A stretch of 64,000 bases of DNA, taken from NCBI GenBank assembly GCA_033675545.1, contig JAWDGP010000434.1:40001-104000 (forward strand), given 5' to 3'. Shown one piece after another: positions 24,536 to 39,000 of the stretch. The stretch is from Elysia crispata. Lineage: Eukaryota > Mollusca > Gastropoda > Plakobranchidae. The notes under the pieces were generated by a model. It was not told where the DNA came from. It worked only from the letters and a program-made list of their open reading frames with translations, and did no database searches. The stretch's first letter is position 1. Every line of letters starts with the position of its first letter. The translations under genes were made by a program, and so were the position numbers.

Positions 24536-24689
24536 ACCATTTATCATCTTTCATTTATCTAATTATCTATCTCGATTTCTTTCTCTATTTCTATCCTTCT
24601 ACTTTTGGATACTTTGTAAATCTTATTTCATATTGAAAAAATTTGTTCTAATTTGTCAATGAATGTAATACAACAATTTATACAACCGA

Positions 24690-25330
24690 GAAAATTAAAA
24701 CTCTCGCAGAGAACAAGCAAATTTGTTTCAGCGTTTGTGATGTAGCTTCCATTTTTCTTCTAAGGCTAATTTTTGAAGCATGTTCATTAAGAACACATTG
24801 TAGAAAATCTTTTTAGATTCTGTTACGGGTGGTAATTTAGATGCTTTATTCTCTGGAAAATTCGTTTCTAGAGAATGTTTCTCTTTTGCAGAAAACTGAA
24901 GAAGAATATTAAGAGATAATAATGTACTTTTCGAGCTTCTTACAAAAAGAGTTGGCATCGTGTTTTCCATTTTCCTCTGTTGACGGCCAATACTAACTAT
25001 TAGATTTTGTGTGCACTTTTCCCATGCTGAATCTGTGTGAATTATCAGAAAAAAAAGGAAATACAAAAATGTGTAAGAAAATTTTGATAAAGCTGACCGA
25101 TTTGTCCTTAATTTAGATGAATGAACTGCTTAGCATCTTAAGCTCCGCCCCTCAGGCATGCTCTGAACAGCTCTGCTCTGTTCCGCCTCTAATAAGCTCA
25201 ATAATAATTGTCAGCCTAGCTTTGGTGTAGAATGTTGTACAGTTCACAGATATCCATATTTATTTAGATGGATAGCTCAAGTGCATATTCATATAGGCCT
25301 CAAAAGCATATTTTGAAATTCTAATGGTTC
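24690..25330. repeat. Diverged duplicate block (paralogue of about 55380-55985)
   Basis: Matches include ATTCTCTGGAAAATTCGTTT (24848; and 55541), GTTTCTCTTTTGCAGAAAAC against GTTTCTCTCTTGCAGAAAAT, and CTCAGGCATGCTCTGAACAG against CTGGGGCATGCTTTGAACAG. A CT tract precedes both copies (24427 and 55137). No coding frame is conserved. Confidence 0.75.
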
Positions 25331-26555
25331 TCAGCAATCATCTTATAATAAACTTATGGTGATACCTACGAAACTCAATAGGCCTGTCGCTAAGGGAGAA
25401 ATGTGCGCTTTTTTCTTTGTTTCTTTGATCTACCCTCCATACTTGCCGTCGTTTCCAAATAGATCTTCGTCTTATAGGGTGTTCAGGGCTGGAGAAATCA
25501 GTTCCTTTGAATTAAAATCATTTGTCAATCTATAAGGTATTTATGAATTATAGTAAAGAAATACCACAAAAAATTAAGTGGTTTCGGAAGTAGAGTTTGA
25601 ATTCCTCACAACCTCATTGAACTTAGATTAACAATAAATTGTTGATACTTGGAAGAAAGTCTTAGTGTGATTAGACCACCAAACAAACAGAAAGAACAGC
25701 CGCTGTAATACACGGCAAATAAAGGATTAGGTAAAGTGAAAAATGTATGTGAGTTGGATATGGGAATTTCGAATCAGTTTTCAACCTTTGTTTATTGCTC
25801 TAAGCAGAGGTTGGGATAGAAAAATGGTTGGGGTTGAGAGAGACGGGCGTGTGCTCTTACCAAACTATTTTTGAAAAAAAAATGACGTGAGAAAAAAGTC
25901 AATCAAATACCTGCTTTTCCTTTCCACATTAAACAAACATAATGTTACGCCTTTCACTGCTTTTAACGATCTGTTCAATTTTTTTTCATTTTCTCTAAAG
26001 AAAAACAAAACTAACTAACCATGGAAGAGGAAAACATTTTTAATTTTACAAAAAGCAACTCCCACATCTTTGCACTTCTGCCTTGTCAAGGTTAAGGATA
26101 AGCAAGCCTTAAGTACCTTAGAAAGTGAATTAGTGTCCTTTTGAGGAAGGAGCTCTAGCTTATTTTACCCTTAGCCTATCATTGAGGCTGTGAAAAAAAA
26201 CAACTACTAACTCAATCAATAAAATGAACAGTTTTCATTTCCTATTACATTAGTCTAAAATGACCCATACGTACTTCTTACCTAGTGCAGCTTTTGCCCT
26301 TGGAAAAACTTTGGAAAAAAAAAAAAATTCCGCGCCAGATTGTTGGATCAGGAGTTAATTCAAGGGTAAAAAGTTCATTATGATCCAATGGTACTACGCA
26401 AAAATTGATGCAAACCAGTTTGAATTTACTTGACGGAGCAGATTAAATTATGGGTAAACTAAAACTGGATTGATATCCTCTAGACTATACGACCATATTC
26501 TCCTTTTGTCAATGGAGCCACTAGAGCTATATGGTTGATTAGGAGCATTTTATGA

Positions 26556-26561
<6 letters not shown>
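25331..26561. other. Intergenic sequence, no gene seen
   Basis: AT-rich unique sequence with short A/T runs. No open frame of note, no repeat and no RNA gene recognised. Confidence 0.6.

Positions 26562-26615
<54 letters not shown>
26562..26615. repeat. (GA)n microsatellite
   Basis: About 27 uninterrupted GA dinucleotides. Confidence 0.96.
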
Positions 26616-26617
<2 letters not shown>

Positions 26618-26642
26618 CAGAGATAATTTAACCTATTTTCTG

Positions 26643-26643
<1 letters not shown>

Positions 26644-26714
<71 letters not shown>
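26644..26714. repeat. (TA)n microsatellite
   Basis: About 35 uninterrupted TA dinucleotides, directly abutting the moderately GC-rich block that starts at 26716. Confidence 0.97.
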
Positions 26715-26715
<1 letters not shown>

Positions 26716-26717
<2 letters not shown>

Positions 26718-27060
26718 GAGTAGACCGCCAGGCATCATCTCCTTCCTGAGAGCCAAATTTGATACCTAACTCGGAAGAGATGGTCTCAGTCCCTAAAGAG
26801 GGCATTCTGGACCAGAGTTTGGGGGAAACCAACGAACCTGTGGAGGTTCCGGCCGAATGAGCACTAACTTTCCGCTGGTCTGGGTAGCCATGGAACAGGC
26901 CTTGTGAGAGCATTAGTTTCGGTGAGTGGCCCTGCCCGGAGTTCCTGTCAAAATGTTAAGTCGGAGGGAAACAAAGGCCCTGATTGAAAGGGAGAAATGA
27001 GGCCAACTAGGGCTACAGCAGCATCCAGGCTTGTTGATGGGTCACTCATGATTTTGCTAA
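26716..27060 (-). other. GC-balanced block abutting (TA)n, possible transposon remnant
   Basis: About 345 bp with clearly higher GC than its neighbours, starting exactly at the end of a (TA)n tract. Minus-strand open frames cross most of it (26539-26913 and 26948-27190), with words such as GTTTCCCCCAAACTCTGG. A 3-prime end of a retroelement that finishes in (TA)n would look like this, but no element family is recognised and there is no second copy in the window. An exon remnant is the alternative. Confidence 0.3.
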
Positions 27061-27943
<883 letters not shown>

Positions 27944-29136
27944 TTCAAGTTCAATCCTTCATACCACTGAAAAAGACTTTTCCTTAACAAGTTTTGGCTA
28001 TGGTCGACTTTTTATTTTCTACAAATATTGGATGGAAAGCATTCCAAATACAATCCATTGTATCACACAATGCTAAACCTTTGATTGTGTAAACCTGTGC
28101 ATAAAACTTTGAACTCTTTTTTTTTCTTATTCTCTCGCGCTGACATCAGCCGACACTTGAAATCATACCTTAGAGAAGGAGGAAGGAGATTAAACCTTCA
28201 GATCGTTTTGTGCCGGTATGTATACTTCAAATAGATACATTTATTATTTGTAGGAGAAGCCAGTGGCAACTTATAAAAATCAGAATGCTCTCATTGGTAT
28301 TCATGTTGTGATCGAAACACTGGAAACCTAAAATCAAATAAGTTCAGGAAGACACCCAATTAAAAAACAAGAACTTGCGCGTGTTCTTAAATTCTTTACG
28401 AGCTTTCTTCTTGTCATGGAGGTGGAATGTGTTTTGCGGCAACTCATGAATGAAAGAATATATTCCAAGAGTGGAAGATTGAGACAAAAAGTGAAAAATG
28501 CGATACAGGGCTGGATCAAGCAGTTCTGAAGAGGTTTAAGGGGGAGGGGGGTGAGATGCTCAGAGTTGTTTTAACAAGATCCAATCATCGAAGAGATGAA
28601 GCCATGAACTCGTGCACGCCTCTCTAGTGGGGTATGGGAGCATACCCCCCCCCCCCCTCCAAGAAAAATTTAAAAAATGGTGCAAATATGTGTATTTTGA
28701 TGAGTTTTGGACATTGGTTTTAAAGATATTTAAAAACATGACTCATGGTACTGTTTATGAACAAGAAGAAGGTACGAAGATGCGTTGTTTTTTTCTTTTT
28801 GTCTTGCAGTCTTTTAAGGAGGTGGGTGGGTAGCGGGAACGTGCGTGGGGGGGGGGGGTGCTCAAACATCCTAAGCACCCTTAGATGCCGTCCTGCGAAA
28901 AAACAAAACAAAACAAGAAGAAACACCCAGTAAAAACTCAAAGAAATCGTTTTTAACTCATGCCACAAAGCTGATTTTATTCCCTTTTTTTCAATCTGGC
29001 TTTCGTATCGTCGCCCAGTCTATAGCCTTGCACTGCCGGACCCTCTCGTGCGAGATTTGATACGGGAATTGTGGGTCGTTGCTGCGGGGAATGCGCCGAA
29101 CAACCTGGAAATCATGCGAGATTATGTCGACGGGGG
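27944..29136. other. AT-rich sequence with homopolymer runs, partly duplicate A4; no gene
   Basis: 28345-28510 aligns with 48955-49120 (GTTCTTAAATTCTTTACGAG against TCTTCTAAAATTCCTTAAGT, TTCTTGTCATGGAGGTGGAA against TTATTGTCATGGAAGTCGAT, and AAAAAGTGAAAA in both). C runs at about 28645 and G runs at about 28848 are present. No supported gene. Confidence 0.55.
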
Positions 29137-29363
29137 GTTCCGCAGATCATAATCAGGTCTATCAAAGATCCCCTGTCGGTGTGTGTGTATGTGTGAGTAG
29201 GGGGGTGGGGTTGGAAGATCATAAACGATCTATCAAAAATCACTTATCAGTGGGGGATTCCGAAGGTTATAAACGGCCTACCAAAAATAATTTATCAATT
29301 TTTTTTTTTTGGGAGGGGGGGGGGGGGTCCGAAGATTATAAACGGGGTATCAAAGACCTGCAC
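29137..29363. repeat. Four degenerate tandem repeats
   Basis: Four diverged units share a pattern of a G-run, TCCGNAGATTATAAACG or similar, then CTATCAAAGATC or similar. They sit at about 29137, 29208, 29252 and 29326. Unit length varies (about 44-75 bp) because of inserted GT, T and G runs. Confidence 0.75.
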
Positions 29364-29394
29364 TCCATGCTTTTGGGATAACAAGTGAATTATA

Positions 29395-29960
29395 TGAACA
29401 TGCATGACGGCTCAAAATCTTCTCATACACACACAGAGACTACAACCTGTTTATCCAATTCCAAATCTATCCCTGTTTGATGCGGGATTTTTTATTTGCT
29501 AATTAGGGCACGAAATAGCGTTGGATTAACGTTGCATGAATTACAGACATTTACACAGAGTATCTTAAATAGGCTCTGTTTATATTTTTCTTTGCCTGAC
29601 GATAATAATTAAAATTTCTGCATGAAAAATAACCTCTCAATTCACCCGTAGCACAGGAAATTATTTTTTTAATAATCATTCTTCCTAAGAATTCTTCATT
29701 TCCGAACGCTCATTGATTAGCTTCATTACTATTATTTATTTCGTTCTTCCTTCATCTTTATTGTAAAAGTATAGCCAGGTTATGTAAGATTGTCTTCAAC
29801 ACGAGCAGGCTCATCGAGAAAAAGAAAATGTTGCGGGAAATTTTTTTGAGAGGTAATTATTGCTTTTTACATTGGATTCATTTTACAAGCCTGTTTTTTT
29901 CAGAACTCGCTAAACGATGAGTGATCATCGACAGCCTTTCTCAAGCAATCTGAGCAGGCC
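29395..29960. repeat. Segmental duplicate A5 (paralogue of about 49375-49990)
   Basis: Aligned landmarks: CATGACGGCTCAAAATCTTC against CATGAAGGCTCGAAATCGCC, then a CA-type run in both (5 units here, about 160 bp in the other), TAAATAGGCTCTGT against AAAATAGCTCTGT, GCACAGGAAATTATTTTTTT against ATGCAGGAAATTATTTAATT, and AGGCTCATCGAG against TGGCCTCATCGAG. No gene seen in either copy. Confidence 0.7.
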
Positions 29961-30059
29961 AAATTTTCCGGAAAAAAAAAAGGAAGAGAAAGAAAATAAA
30001 ACCTCAAGCGCCTTATAAGGGGATTATACAGTAAGTTACTTTAATGAATGGGTTGGTAT

Positions 30060-33000
30060 GAAGATGTTCAAAGTGGGCGGTATAGGATACTATATGGTTT
30101 CATGTCTATCTCAACTATAGTATTTGCGGTGGTACACAGTATAGTAATATGGTTTCATGTGTGCCTCTGCTACAGTATCTGTAGTGGTACACAGTATAGT
30201 AATATGGGATCATGTGTGCCTCTGCTACAGTATTTGTGGTGGTACACAGTATAGTAATATGGTTTCATGTCTACCTATGCTACAGTTTTTGTGGTGGTAC
30301 ACAGTATAGTAATATGGTCTCATGTCTACCTCTACTACAGTATTTGTGGTGGTACACAGTATAGTAATATGGTTTCATGTCCGTCTCTGGTACAGTATTT
30401 ATGGTGGTACACAGTATAGTAATATGATTTCATGTCTACCTCTGCTACAGTAATTTTGGTGGTACACAGTATAGTAATATGGTCTGATGTCTGCCTCTGC
30501 TATAGTATTTGTGGTGGTAAACAGTATAGTAATATGGTCTCATGTCTGCCTCTGCTACAGTATTTGTGGTGGTACACAGTATAGTAATATGGTCTCATGT
30601 CTGCCTCTGCTACAGTATTTGTGGTGGTACACAGTATAGTAATATGGTTTTATGTCCGTCTCTGGTACAGTATTTATGGTGGTACACAGTTTAGTAATAC
30701 GGTCTCATGTCTACCTCTGGTACAGTATTTATGGTGATACACAGTATAGAAATATGGTTTTATGTCTGACTCTGGTAAAGTATTTTTGGTGGTACACAAT
30801 ATAGTAATATGGTCTCATGTCTGCCTCTGGTACAGTAATTGTGGTGGTACATAGAATAGTAATATGGTTTCATGTCTACCTCTGGTACAGTAATTGTGGT
30901 GGTACACAGTATTGTAATATGGTCTCATGTCTGCCTCTGGTACAGTAATTGTGGTGGTACACAGTATAGTAATATGGTCTCATGTCTGCCTCTGGTACAG
31001 TAATTGTGGTGGTACACAGTATAGTAATATGGTCTCATGTCTGCCTCTGGTACAGTAATTGTGGTGGTACACAGTATAGTAATATGGTCTCATGTCTGCC
31101 TCTGGTACAGTAATTGTGGTGGTACACAGTATAGTAATATGGTCTCATGTCTACCTCTAGTACAGTAATTGTTGTGGTACACAGTATAGTAATATGGTCT
31201 CATATCTAACTCTGTTACAGTATTTGTGGTGGTACACAGTATAGTAAGATGGTCTCATGTCTGACTCTGGTACAGTAATTGTGGTGGTACAGAGTATAGT
31301 AATATAATCTCATGTCTGACTCTGGTACAGTATTTGTGGTGGTACACAGTATAGTAATATGGTCTCATGTCTGCCTCTGGTACAGTAATTGTGATGGTAC
31401 ACAGTATAGTATTATGATCTCATGTCCACCTCTGGTACAGTATTTGTGGTGGTACACAGTATAGTAATATGATCTCATGTCTGACTCTGGTACAGTAATT
31501 GTGGTGGTACACAGTATAGTAATATGGTCTCATGTCTGACTCTGGTACAGTAATTGTGGTGGTACACAGTATAGTAATATGGTCTCATGTCTGACTCTGG
31601 TACAGTATTTGTGGTGGTACACAGTATAGTAATATGGTCTCATGTCTGACTCTGGTACAGTAATTGTGGTGGTACACAGTATAGTAATATGGTCTCATGT
31701 CTGACTCTGGTACAGTAATTGTGGTGGTACACAGTATAGTAATATGGTCTCATGTCTGACTCTGGTACAGTAATTGTGGTGGTACACAGTATAGTAATAT
31801 GGTCTCATGTCTGACTCTGGTACAGTATTTGTGGTGGTACACAGTATAGTAATATGATCTCATGTCCACCTCTGGTACAGTATTTGTGGTGGTACACAGT
31901 ATAGTAATATGGTCTCATGTCTGCCTCTGGTACAGTAATTGTGGTGGTACACAGTATAGTAATATGGTCTCATGTCTGCCTCTGGTACAGTAATTGTGGT
32001 GGTACACAGTATAGTAATATGGTCTCATGTCTGCCTCTGGTACAGTAATTGTGGTGGTACACAGTATAGTACTATGGTCTCATGTCTGCCTCTGGTACAG
32101 TAATTGTGGTGGTACACAGTATAGTACTATGGTCTCAAGTCTGCCTCTGGTACAGTAATTGTGGTGGTACACAGTATAGTACTATGGTCTCAAGTCTGCC
32201 TCTGGTACAGTAATTGTGGTGGTACACAGTATAGTAATATGGTTTCTTGTCTGCCTCTGGTACAGTAATTGTGGTGGTACACAGTATAGTAATATGGTCT
32301 CATGTCTGACACTGGTACAGTAATTGTGGTGGTACACAGTATAGTAATATGGTCTCATGTCTGCCTCTGGTACAGTAATTGTGGTGGTACACAGTATAGT
32401 AATATGGTCTCATGTCTGCCTCTGGTACAGTAATTGTGGTGGTACACAGTATAGTAATATGGTCTCATGTCTGACTCTGGTACAGTAATTGTGGTGGTAC
32501 ACAGTATAGTAATATGGTCTCATGTCTGCCTCTGGTACAGTAATTGTGGTGGTACACAGTATAGTAATATGGTCTCATGTCTGCCTCTGGTACAGTAATT
32601 GTGGTGGTACACAGTATAGTAATATGGTCTCATGTCTGCCTCTGGTACAGTAATTGTGGTGGTACACAGTATAGTAATATGGTCTCATGTCTGCCTCTGG
32701 TACAGTAATTGTGGTGGTACACAGTATAGTAATATGGTCTCATGTCTGCCTCTGGTACAGTAATTGTGGTGGTACACAGTATAGTAATATGGTCTCATGT
32801 CTGCCTCTGGTACAGTAATTGTGGTGGTACACAGTATAGTAATATGGTCTCATGTCTGCCTCTGGTACAGTAATTGTGGTGGTACACAGTATAGTAATAT
32901 GGTCTCATGTCTGCCTCTGGTACAGTAATTGTGGTGGTACACAGTATAGTAATATGGTCTCATGTCTGCCTCTGGTACAGTTTGTAGTGGTACACAGTAT

Positions 33001-36000
33001 AGTAATATGGTCTCATGTCTGCCTCTGGTACAGTAATTGTGGTGGTACACAGTATAGTAATATGGTCTCATGTCTGCCTCTGGTACAGTTTGTAGTGGTA
33101 CACAGTATAGTAATATGGTCTCATGTCTGCCTCTGGTACAGTAATTGTGGTGGTACACAGTATAGTAATATGGTCTCATGTCTGCCTCTGGTACAGTAAT
33201 TGTGGTGGTACACAGTATAGTAATATGGTCTCATGTCTGCCTCTGGTACAGTAATTGTGGTGGTACACAGTATAGTAATATGGTCTCATGTCTGCCTCTG
33301 GTACAGTAATTGTGGTGGTACACAGTATAGTAATATGGTCTCATGTCTGCCTCTGGTACAGTAATTGTGGTGGTACACAGTATAGTAATATGGTCTCATG
33401 TCTGCCTCTGGTACAGTAATTGTGGTGGTACACAGTATAGTAATATGGTCTCATGTCTGCCTCTGGTACAGTAATTGTGGTGGTACACAGTATAGTAATA
33501 TGGTCTCATGTCTGCCTCTGGTACAGTAATTGTGGTGGTACACAGTATAGTAATATGGTCTCATGTCTGCCTCTGGTACAGTATTTGTGGTGGTACACAG
33601 TATAGTAATATGGTCTCATGTCTGCCTCTGGTACAGTAATTGTGGTGGTACACAGTATAGTAATATGGTCTCATGTCTGCCTCTGGTACAGTATTTGTGG
33701 TGGTACACAGTATAGTAATATGGTCTCATGTCTGCCTCTGGTACAGTAATTGTGGTGGTACACAGTATAGTAATATGGTCTCATGTCTGACTCTGGTACA
33801 GTATTTGTGGTGGTACACAGTATAGTAATATGGTCTCATGTCTGCCTCTGGTACAGTAATTGTGGTGGTACACAGTATAGTAATATGGTCTCATGTCTGC
33901 CTCTGGTACAGTATTTGTGGTGGTACACAGTATAGTAATATGGTCTCATGTCTGCCTCTGGTACAGTAATTGTGGTGGTACACAGTATAGTAATATGGTC
34001 TCATGTCTGACTCTGGTACAGTTTGTAGTGGTACACAGTATAGTAATATGGTCTCATGTCTGCCTCTGGTACAGTAATTGTGGTGGTACACAGTATAGTA
34101 ATATGGTTTTATGTCTGACTCTGGTACAGTTTGTAGTGGTACACAGTATAGTAATATGGTCTCATGTCTGACACTGGTACAGTAATTGTGGTGGTACACA
34201 GTATAGTAATATGGTCTCATGTCTGACTCTGGTACAGTAATTGTGGTGGTACACAGTATAGTAATATGGTCTCATGTCTGACTCTGGTACAGTAATTGTG
34301 GTGGTACACAGTATAGTAATATGGTCTCATGTCTGCCTCTGGTACAGTATTTGTGGTGGTACACAGTATAGTAATATGGTCTCATGTCTGACTCTGGTAC
34401 AGTAATTGTGGTGGTACACAGTATAGTAATATGGTCTCATGTCTGCCTCTGGTACAGTATTTGTGGTGGTACACAGTATAGTAATATGGTCTCATGTCTG
34501 CCTCTGGTACAGTATTTGTGGTGGTACACAGTATAGTAATATGGTCTCATGTCTGCCTCTGGTACAGTAATTGTGGTGGTACACAGTATAGTAATATGGT
34601 CTCATGTCTGCCTCTGGTACAGTATTTGTGGTGGTACACAGTATAGTAATATGGTCTCATGTCTGCCTCTGGTACAGTATTTGTGGTGGTACACAGTATA
34701 GTAATATGGTCTCATGTCTGCCTCTGGTACAGTAATTGTGGTGGTACACAGTATAGTAATATGGTCTCATGTCTGCCTCTGGTACAGTTTGTAGTGGTAC
34801 ACAGTATAGTAATATGGTCTCATGTCTGCCTCTGGTACAGTAATTGTGGTGGTACACAGTATAGTAATATGGTCTCATGTCTGCCTCTGGTACAGTAATT
34901 GTGGTGGTACACAGTATAGTAATATGGTCTCATGTCTGCCTCTGGTACAGTAATTGTGGTGGTACACAGTATAGTAATATGGTCTCATGTCTGCCTCTGG
35001 TACAGTTTGTAGTGGTACACAGTATAGTAATATGGTCTCATGTCTGCCTCTGGTACAGTAATTGTGGTGGTACACAGTATAGTAATATGGTCTCATGTCT
35101 GCCTCTGGTACAGTTTGTAGTGGTACACAGTATAGTAATATGGTCTCATGTCTGCCTCTGGTACAGTAATTGTGGTGGTAGACAGTATAGTAATATGGTC
35201 TCATGTCTGCCTCTGGTACAGTTTGTAGTGGTACACAGTATAGTAATATGGTCTCATGTCTGCCTCTATTACAGTAATTGTGGTGGTACACAGGATAGTA
35301 ATATGGTCTCATGTCTGACTCTGGTACAGTTTGTAGTGGTACACAGTATAGTAATATGGTCTCATGTCTGCCTTTCGTACAGTAATTGTGGTGGTACACA
35401 GTATAGTAATATGATCTCATGTCTGCCTCTGGTACATTTTGTAGTGGTACACAGTATAGTAATATGGTCTCATGTCTGCCTCTGGTACAGTAATTGTGGT
35501 GGTACACAGTATAGTAATATGGTCTCATGTCTGACTCTGGTACAGTTTGTAGTGGTACACAGTATAGTAATATGGTCTCATGTCTGACACTGGTACAGTA
35601 TTTGTGGTGGTACACAGTATAGTAATATGGTTTCATGTCTGACTCTGGTACAGTTTGTAGTGGTACACAGTATAGTAATATGGTTTCATGTCTGACTCTG
35701 GTACAGTTTGTAGTGGTACACAGTATAGTAATATGGTCTCATGTCTGCCTCTGGTACAGTAATTGTGGTGGTACACAGTATAGTAATATGGTTTCATGTC
35801 TGACTCTGGTACAGTTTGTAGTGGTACACAGTATAGTAATATGGTCTCATGTCTGACACTGGTACAGTAATTGTGGTGGTACACAGTATAGTAATATGGT
35901 CTCATGTCTGACTCTGGTACAGTAATTGTGGTGGTACACAGTATAGTAATATGGTCTCATGTCTGACTCTGGTAAAGTAATTGTGGTGGTACACAGTATA

Positions 36001-39000
36001 GTTATATGGTCTCAAGTCTGCCTCTGGTACAGTATTTGTGGTGGTACACAGTATAGTAATATGGTCTCATGTCTGACTCTGGTACAGTTTGTAGTGGTAC
36101 ACAGTATAGTAATATGGTCTCATGTCTGCCTCTGGTACAGTAATTGTGGTGGTACACAGTATAGTAATATGGTTTCATGTCTGACTCTGGTACAGTATTT
36201 GTGGTGGTACAAAGTATAGTAATATGATCTCATGTCTGACTCTGGTACAGTAATTGTGGTGGTACACAGTATAGTAATATGGTCTCATGTCTGACTCTGG
36301 TACAGTAATTGTGGTGGTACACAGTATAGTAATATGGTTTCATGTCTGACACTGGTACAGTAATTGTGGTGGTACACAGTATAGTAATATGGTCTCAAGT
36401 CTGCCTCTGGTACAGTAATTGTGGTGGTACACAGTATAGTAATATGGTGTCATGTCTGACTCTGGTACAGTAATTGTGGTGGTACACAGTATAGTAATAT
36501 GGTCTCATGTCTGACACTGGTACAGTATTTGTGGTGGTACACAGTATAGTAATATGGTCTCATGTCTGACTCTGGTACACTTTGTAGTGGTACACAGTAT
36601 AGTAATATGGTCTCATGTCTACCTCTAGTACAGTAATTGTGGTGGTACACAGTATAGTAATATGGTCTCACGTCTGCCTCTGGTACAGTAATTTTGGTGG
36701 TACACAGTATAGTAATATAGTCTCATGTCTGACTCTGGTACAGTAACTGTGGTGGTACACAGTATAGTAATATGGTCTCATGTCTACCTCTGGTACAGTA
36801 ATTATGGTGGTACACAGTATAGTAATATGGTCTCATGTCTGACTCTGGTACAGTAATTGTGGTGGTACACAGTATAGTAATATGGTCTCATGTCTACCTC
36901 TGGTACAGTAATTGTGGTGGTACACAGTATAGTAATATGGTCTCATGTCTGACTCTGGTACAGTATTTGTGGTGGTACACAGTATAGTAATATGGTCTCA
37001 TGTCTACCTCTGCTACAGTATTTGTGGTGGTACACAGTATAGTAATATGGTCTCATGTCTGCTTCTGCTACAGTATTTGTGGTGGTACACAGTATAGTAA
37101 TATGGTTTCATGTCTACCTCTGTTACAGTATTTGTGGTGGTACACAGTATAGTAATATGGTCTCATGTCTGCGTCTGGTTCAGTATTTGTGGTGGTACAC
37201 AGTATAGTAATATGGTTTATGTCTGCCTCTTGGACAGTCTTTAGGTGGTACACAGTATAGTAATATGGTCTAATGTCTGCCTCTGCTACAGTATTTGTGG
37301 TGGTACACAGTATAGTAATATGGTTTTATGCCTGCCTCTGGTACAGTATTTGTGGTGGTACACAATATAGTAATATGGTTTTATGTCTGCCTCTGGTACA
37401 GTATTTGTGGTTGTACACAGTATAGTAAAATGTTCTCATTTGTGCCTCTGCTACAGTGATTGTGGTGGTACACAGTATAGTAACATGGTCTCACGTGTGA
37501 CTCTGCTACAGCAATTGTGGTGATACAAATGATAGTAATATGGTCTCCTGTCTGTCGCTGATACAGTATTTGTGGTGGTACACAGTATAGTAAAATGGTT
37601 TCATGTCTGCCTCTGGTACAGTTTTTAGTGGTACACAGATTAGTAATATGGTTTCATGTCTACCTCTGCTACAGTCTTTGTGGTGGTACAAAGTATAGTA
37701 AAATGGTCTCATGTCTGCCTCTGCTACAGACTGTAGTGGGACAAAGTATAGTAATATGGTCTCATGTCTGCCTCTGGTACAGTAATTGTGGTGGTACACA
37801 GTATAGTAATATGGTTTTATGTCTGCCTCTTGGACAGTCTTTAGGTGGTACACAGTATAATAATATGGTCTCATGTCTGCCTCTGCTACAGTAATTGTGG
37901 TGGTACAGTGTAAATTAATATGGTTTTATGCCTGAATCTGGTACAATTTTTGTGGTGGTACACAGTATAGTAATATGGTCTCATTTCTACCTAAAGTACA
38001 GTATTTGTGGTGGTACACAGTATAGTAACATGGTCTCATGTGTGCCTCTGCTACAGTATTTGTGGTGGTACACAGTATAGTAATATGGTCTCATGTCTGA
38101 CTGTGGTACAGTATTTGTGGTGGTACACAGTATAGTAATATGGTCTCATGTCTACCTCTGGTACAGTATTTGTGGTGGTACACAGTATAGTAATATGGTC
38201 TCATGTCTGCCTCTGCTACAGTATTTGTGGTGGTACACAGTATAGTAATATGGTCTCATGTCTACCTCTGGTACAGTATTTGTGGTGGTACACAGTATAG
38301 TAATATGGTCTCATGTCTACCTCTGGTACAGTATTTGTGGTGGTACACAGTATAGTAATATGGTCTCATGTCTACCTCTGGTACAGTATTTGTGGTGGTA
38401 CACAGTATAGTAATATGGTTTCATGTCTGCCTCTGCTACAGTATTTGTGGTGGTACACAGTATAGTAATATGGTTTCATGTCTGCCTCTACTACAGTATT
38501 TGTGGTGGTACACAGTATAGTAATATGGTCTCATGTCTACCTCTGGTACAGTATTTGTGGTGGTACACAGTATAGTAATATGGTCTCATGTCTACCTCTG
38601 CTACAGTATTTGTGGTGGTACACAGTATAGTAATATGGTCTCATGTCTACCTCTGCTACAGTATTTGTGGTGGTACACAGTATAGTAATATGGTCTCATG
38701 TCTACCTCTACTGCAGTATTTGTGGTGGTACACAGTATAGTAATATGGTTTTACGTGTGCCTCTGCTACAGTATTTGTGGTGGTACATAGTATAGTAATA
38801 TGGTCTCATGTCTGCCTCTACTACAGTAATTGTGGTGGTACATAATATAGTAATATGGTTTCATGTCTGCCTCTACTATAGTATTTTTGGTAGTACACAG
38901 TATCGTAATATGGTTTCATGTCTGCCTCTCCTACAGTATTTGTGGTGGTACACAGTATCGTAATTTGGTCTTATGTCTACCTCTGCTACAGTATTTGTGG

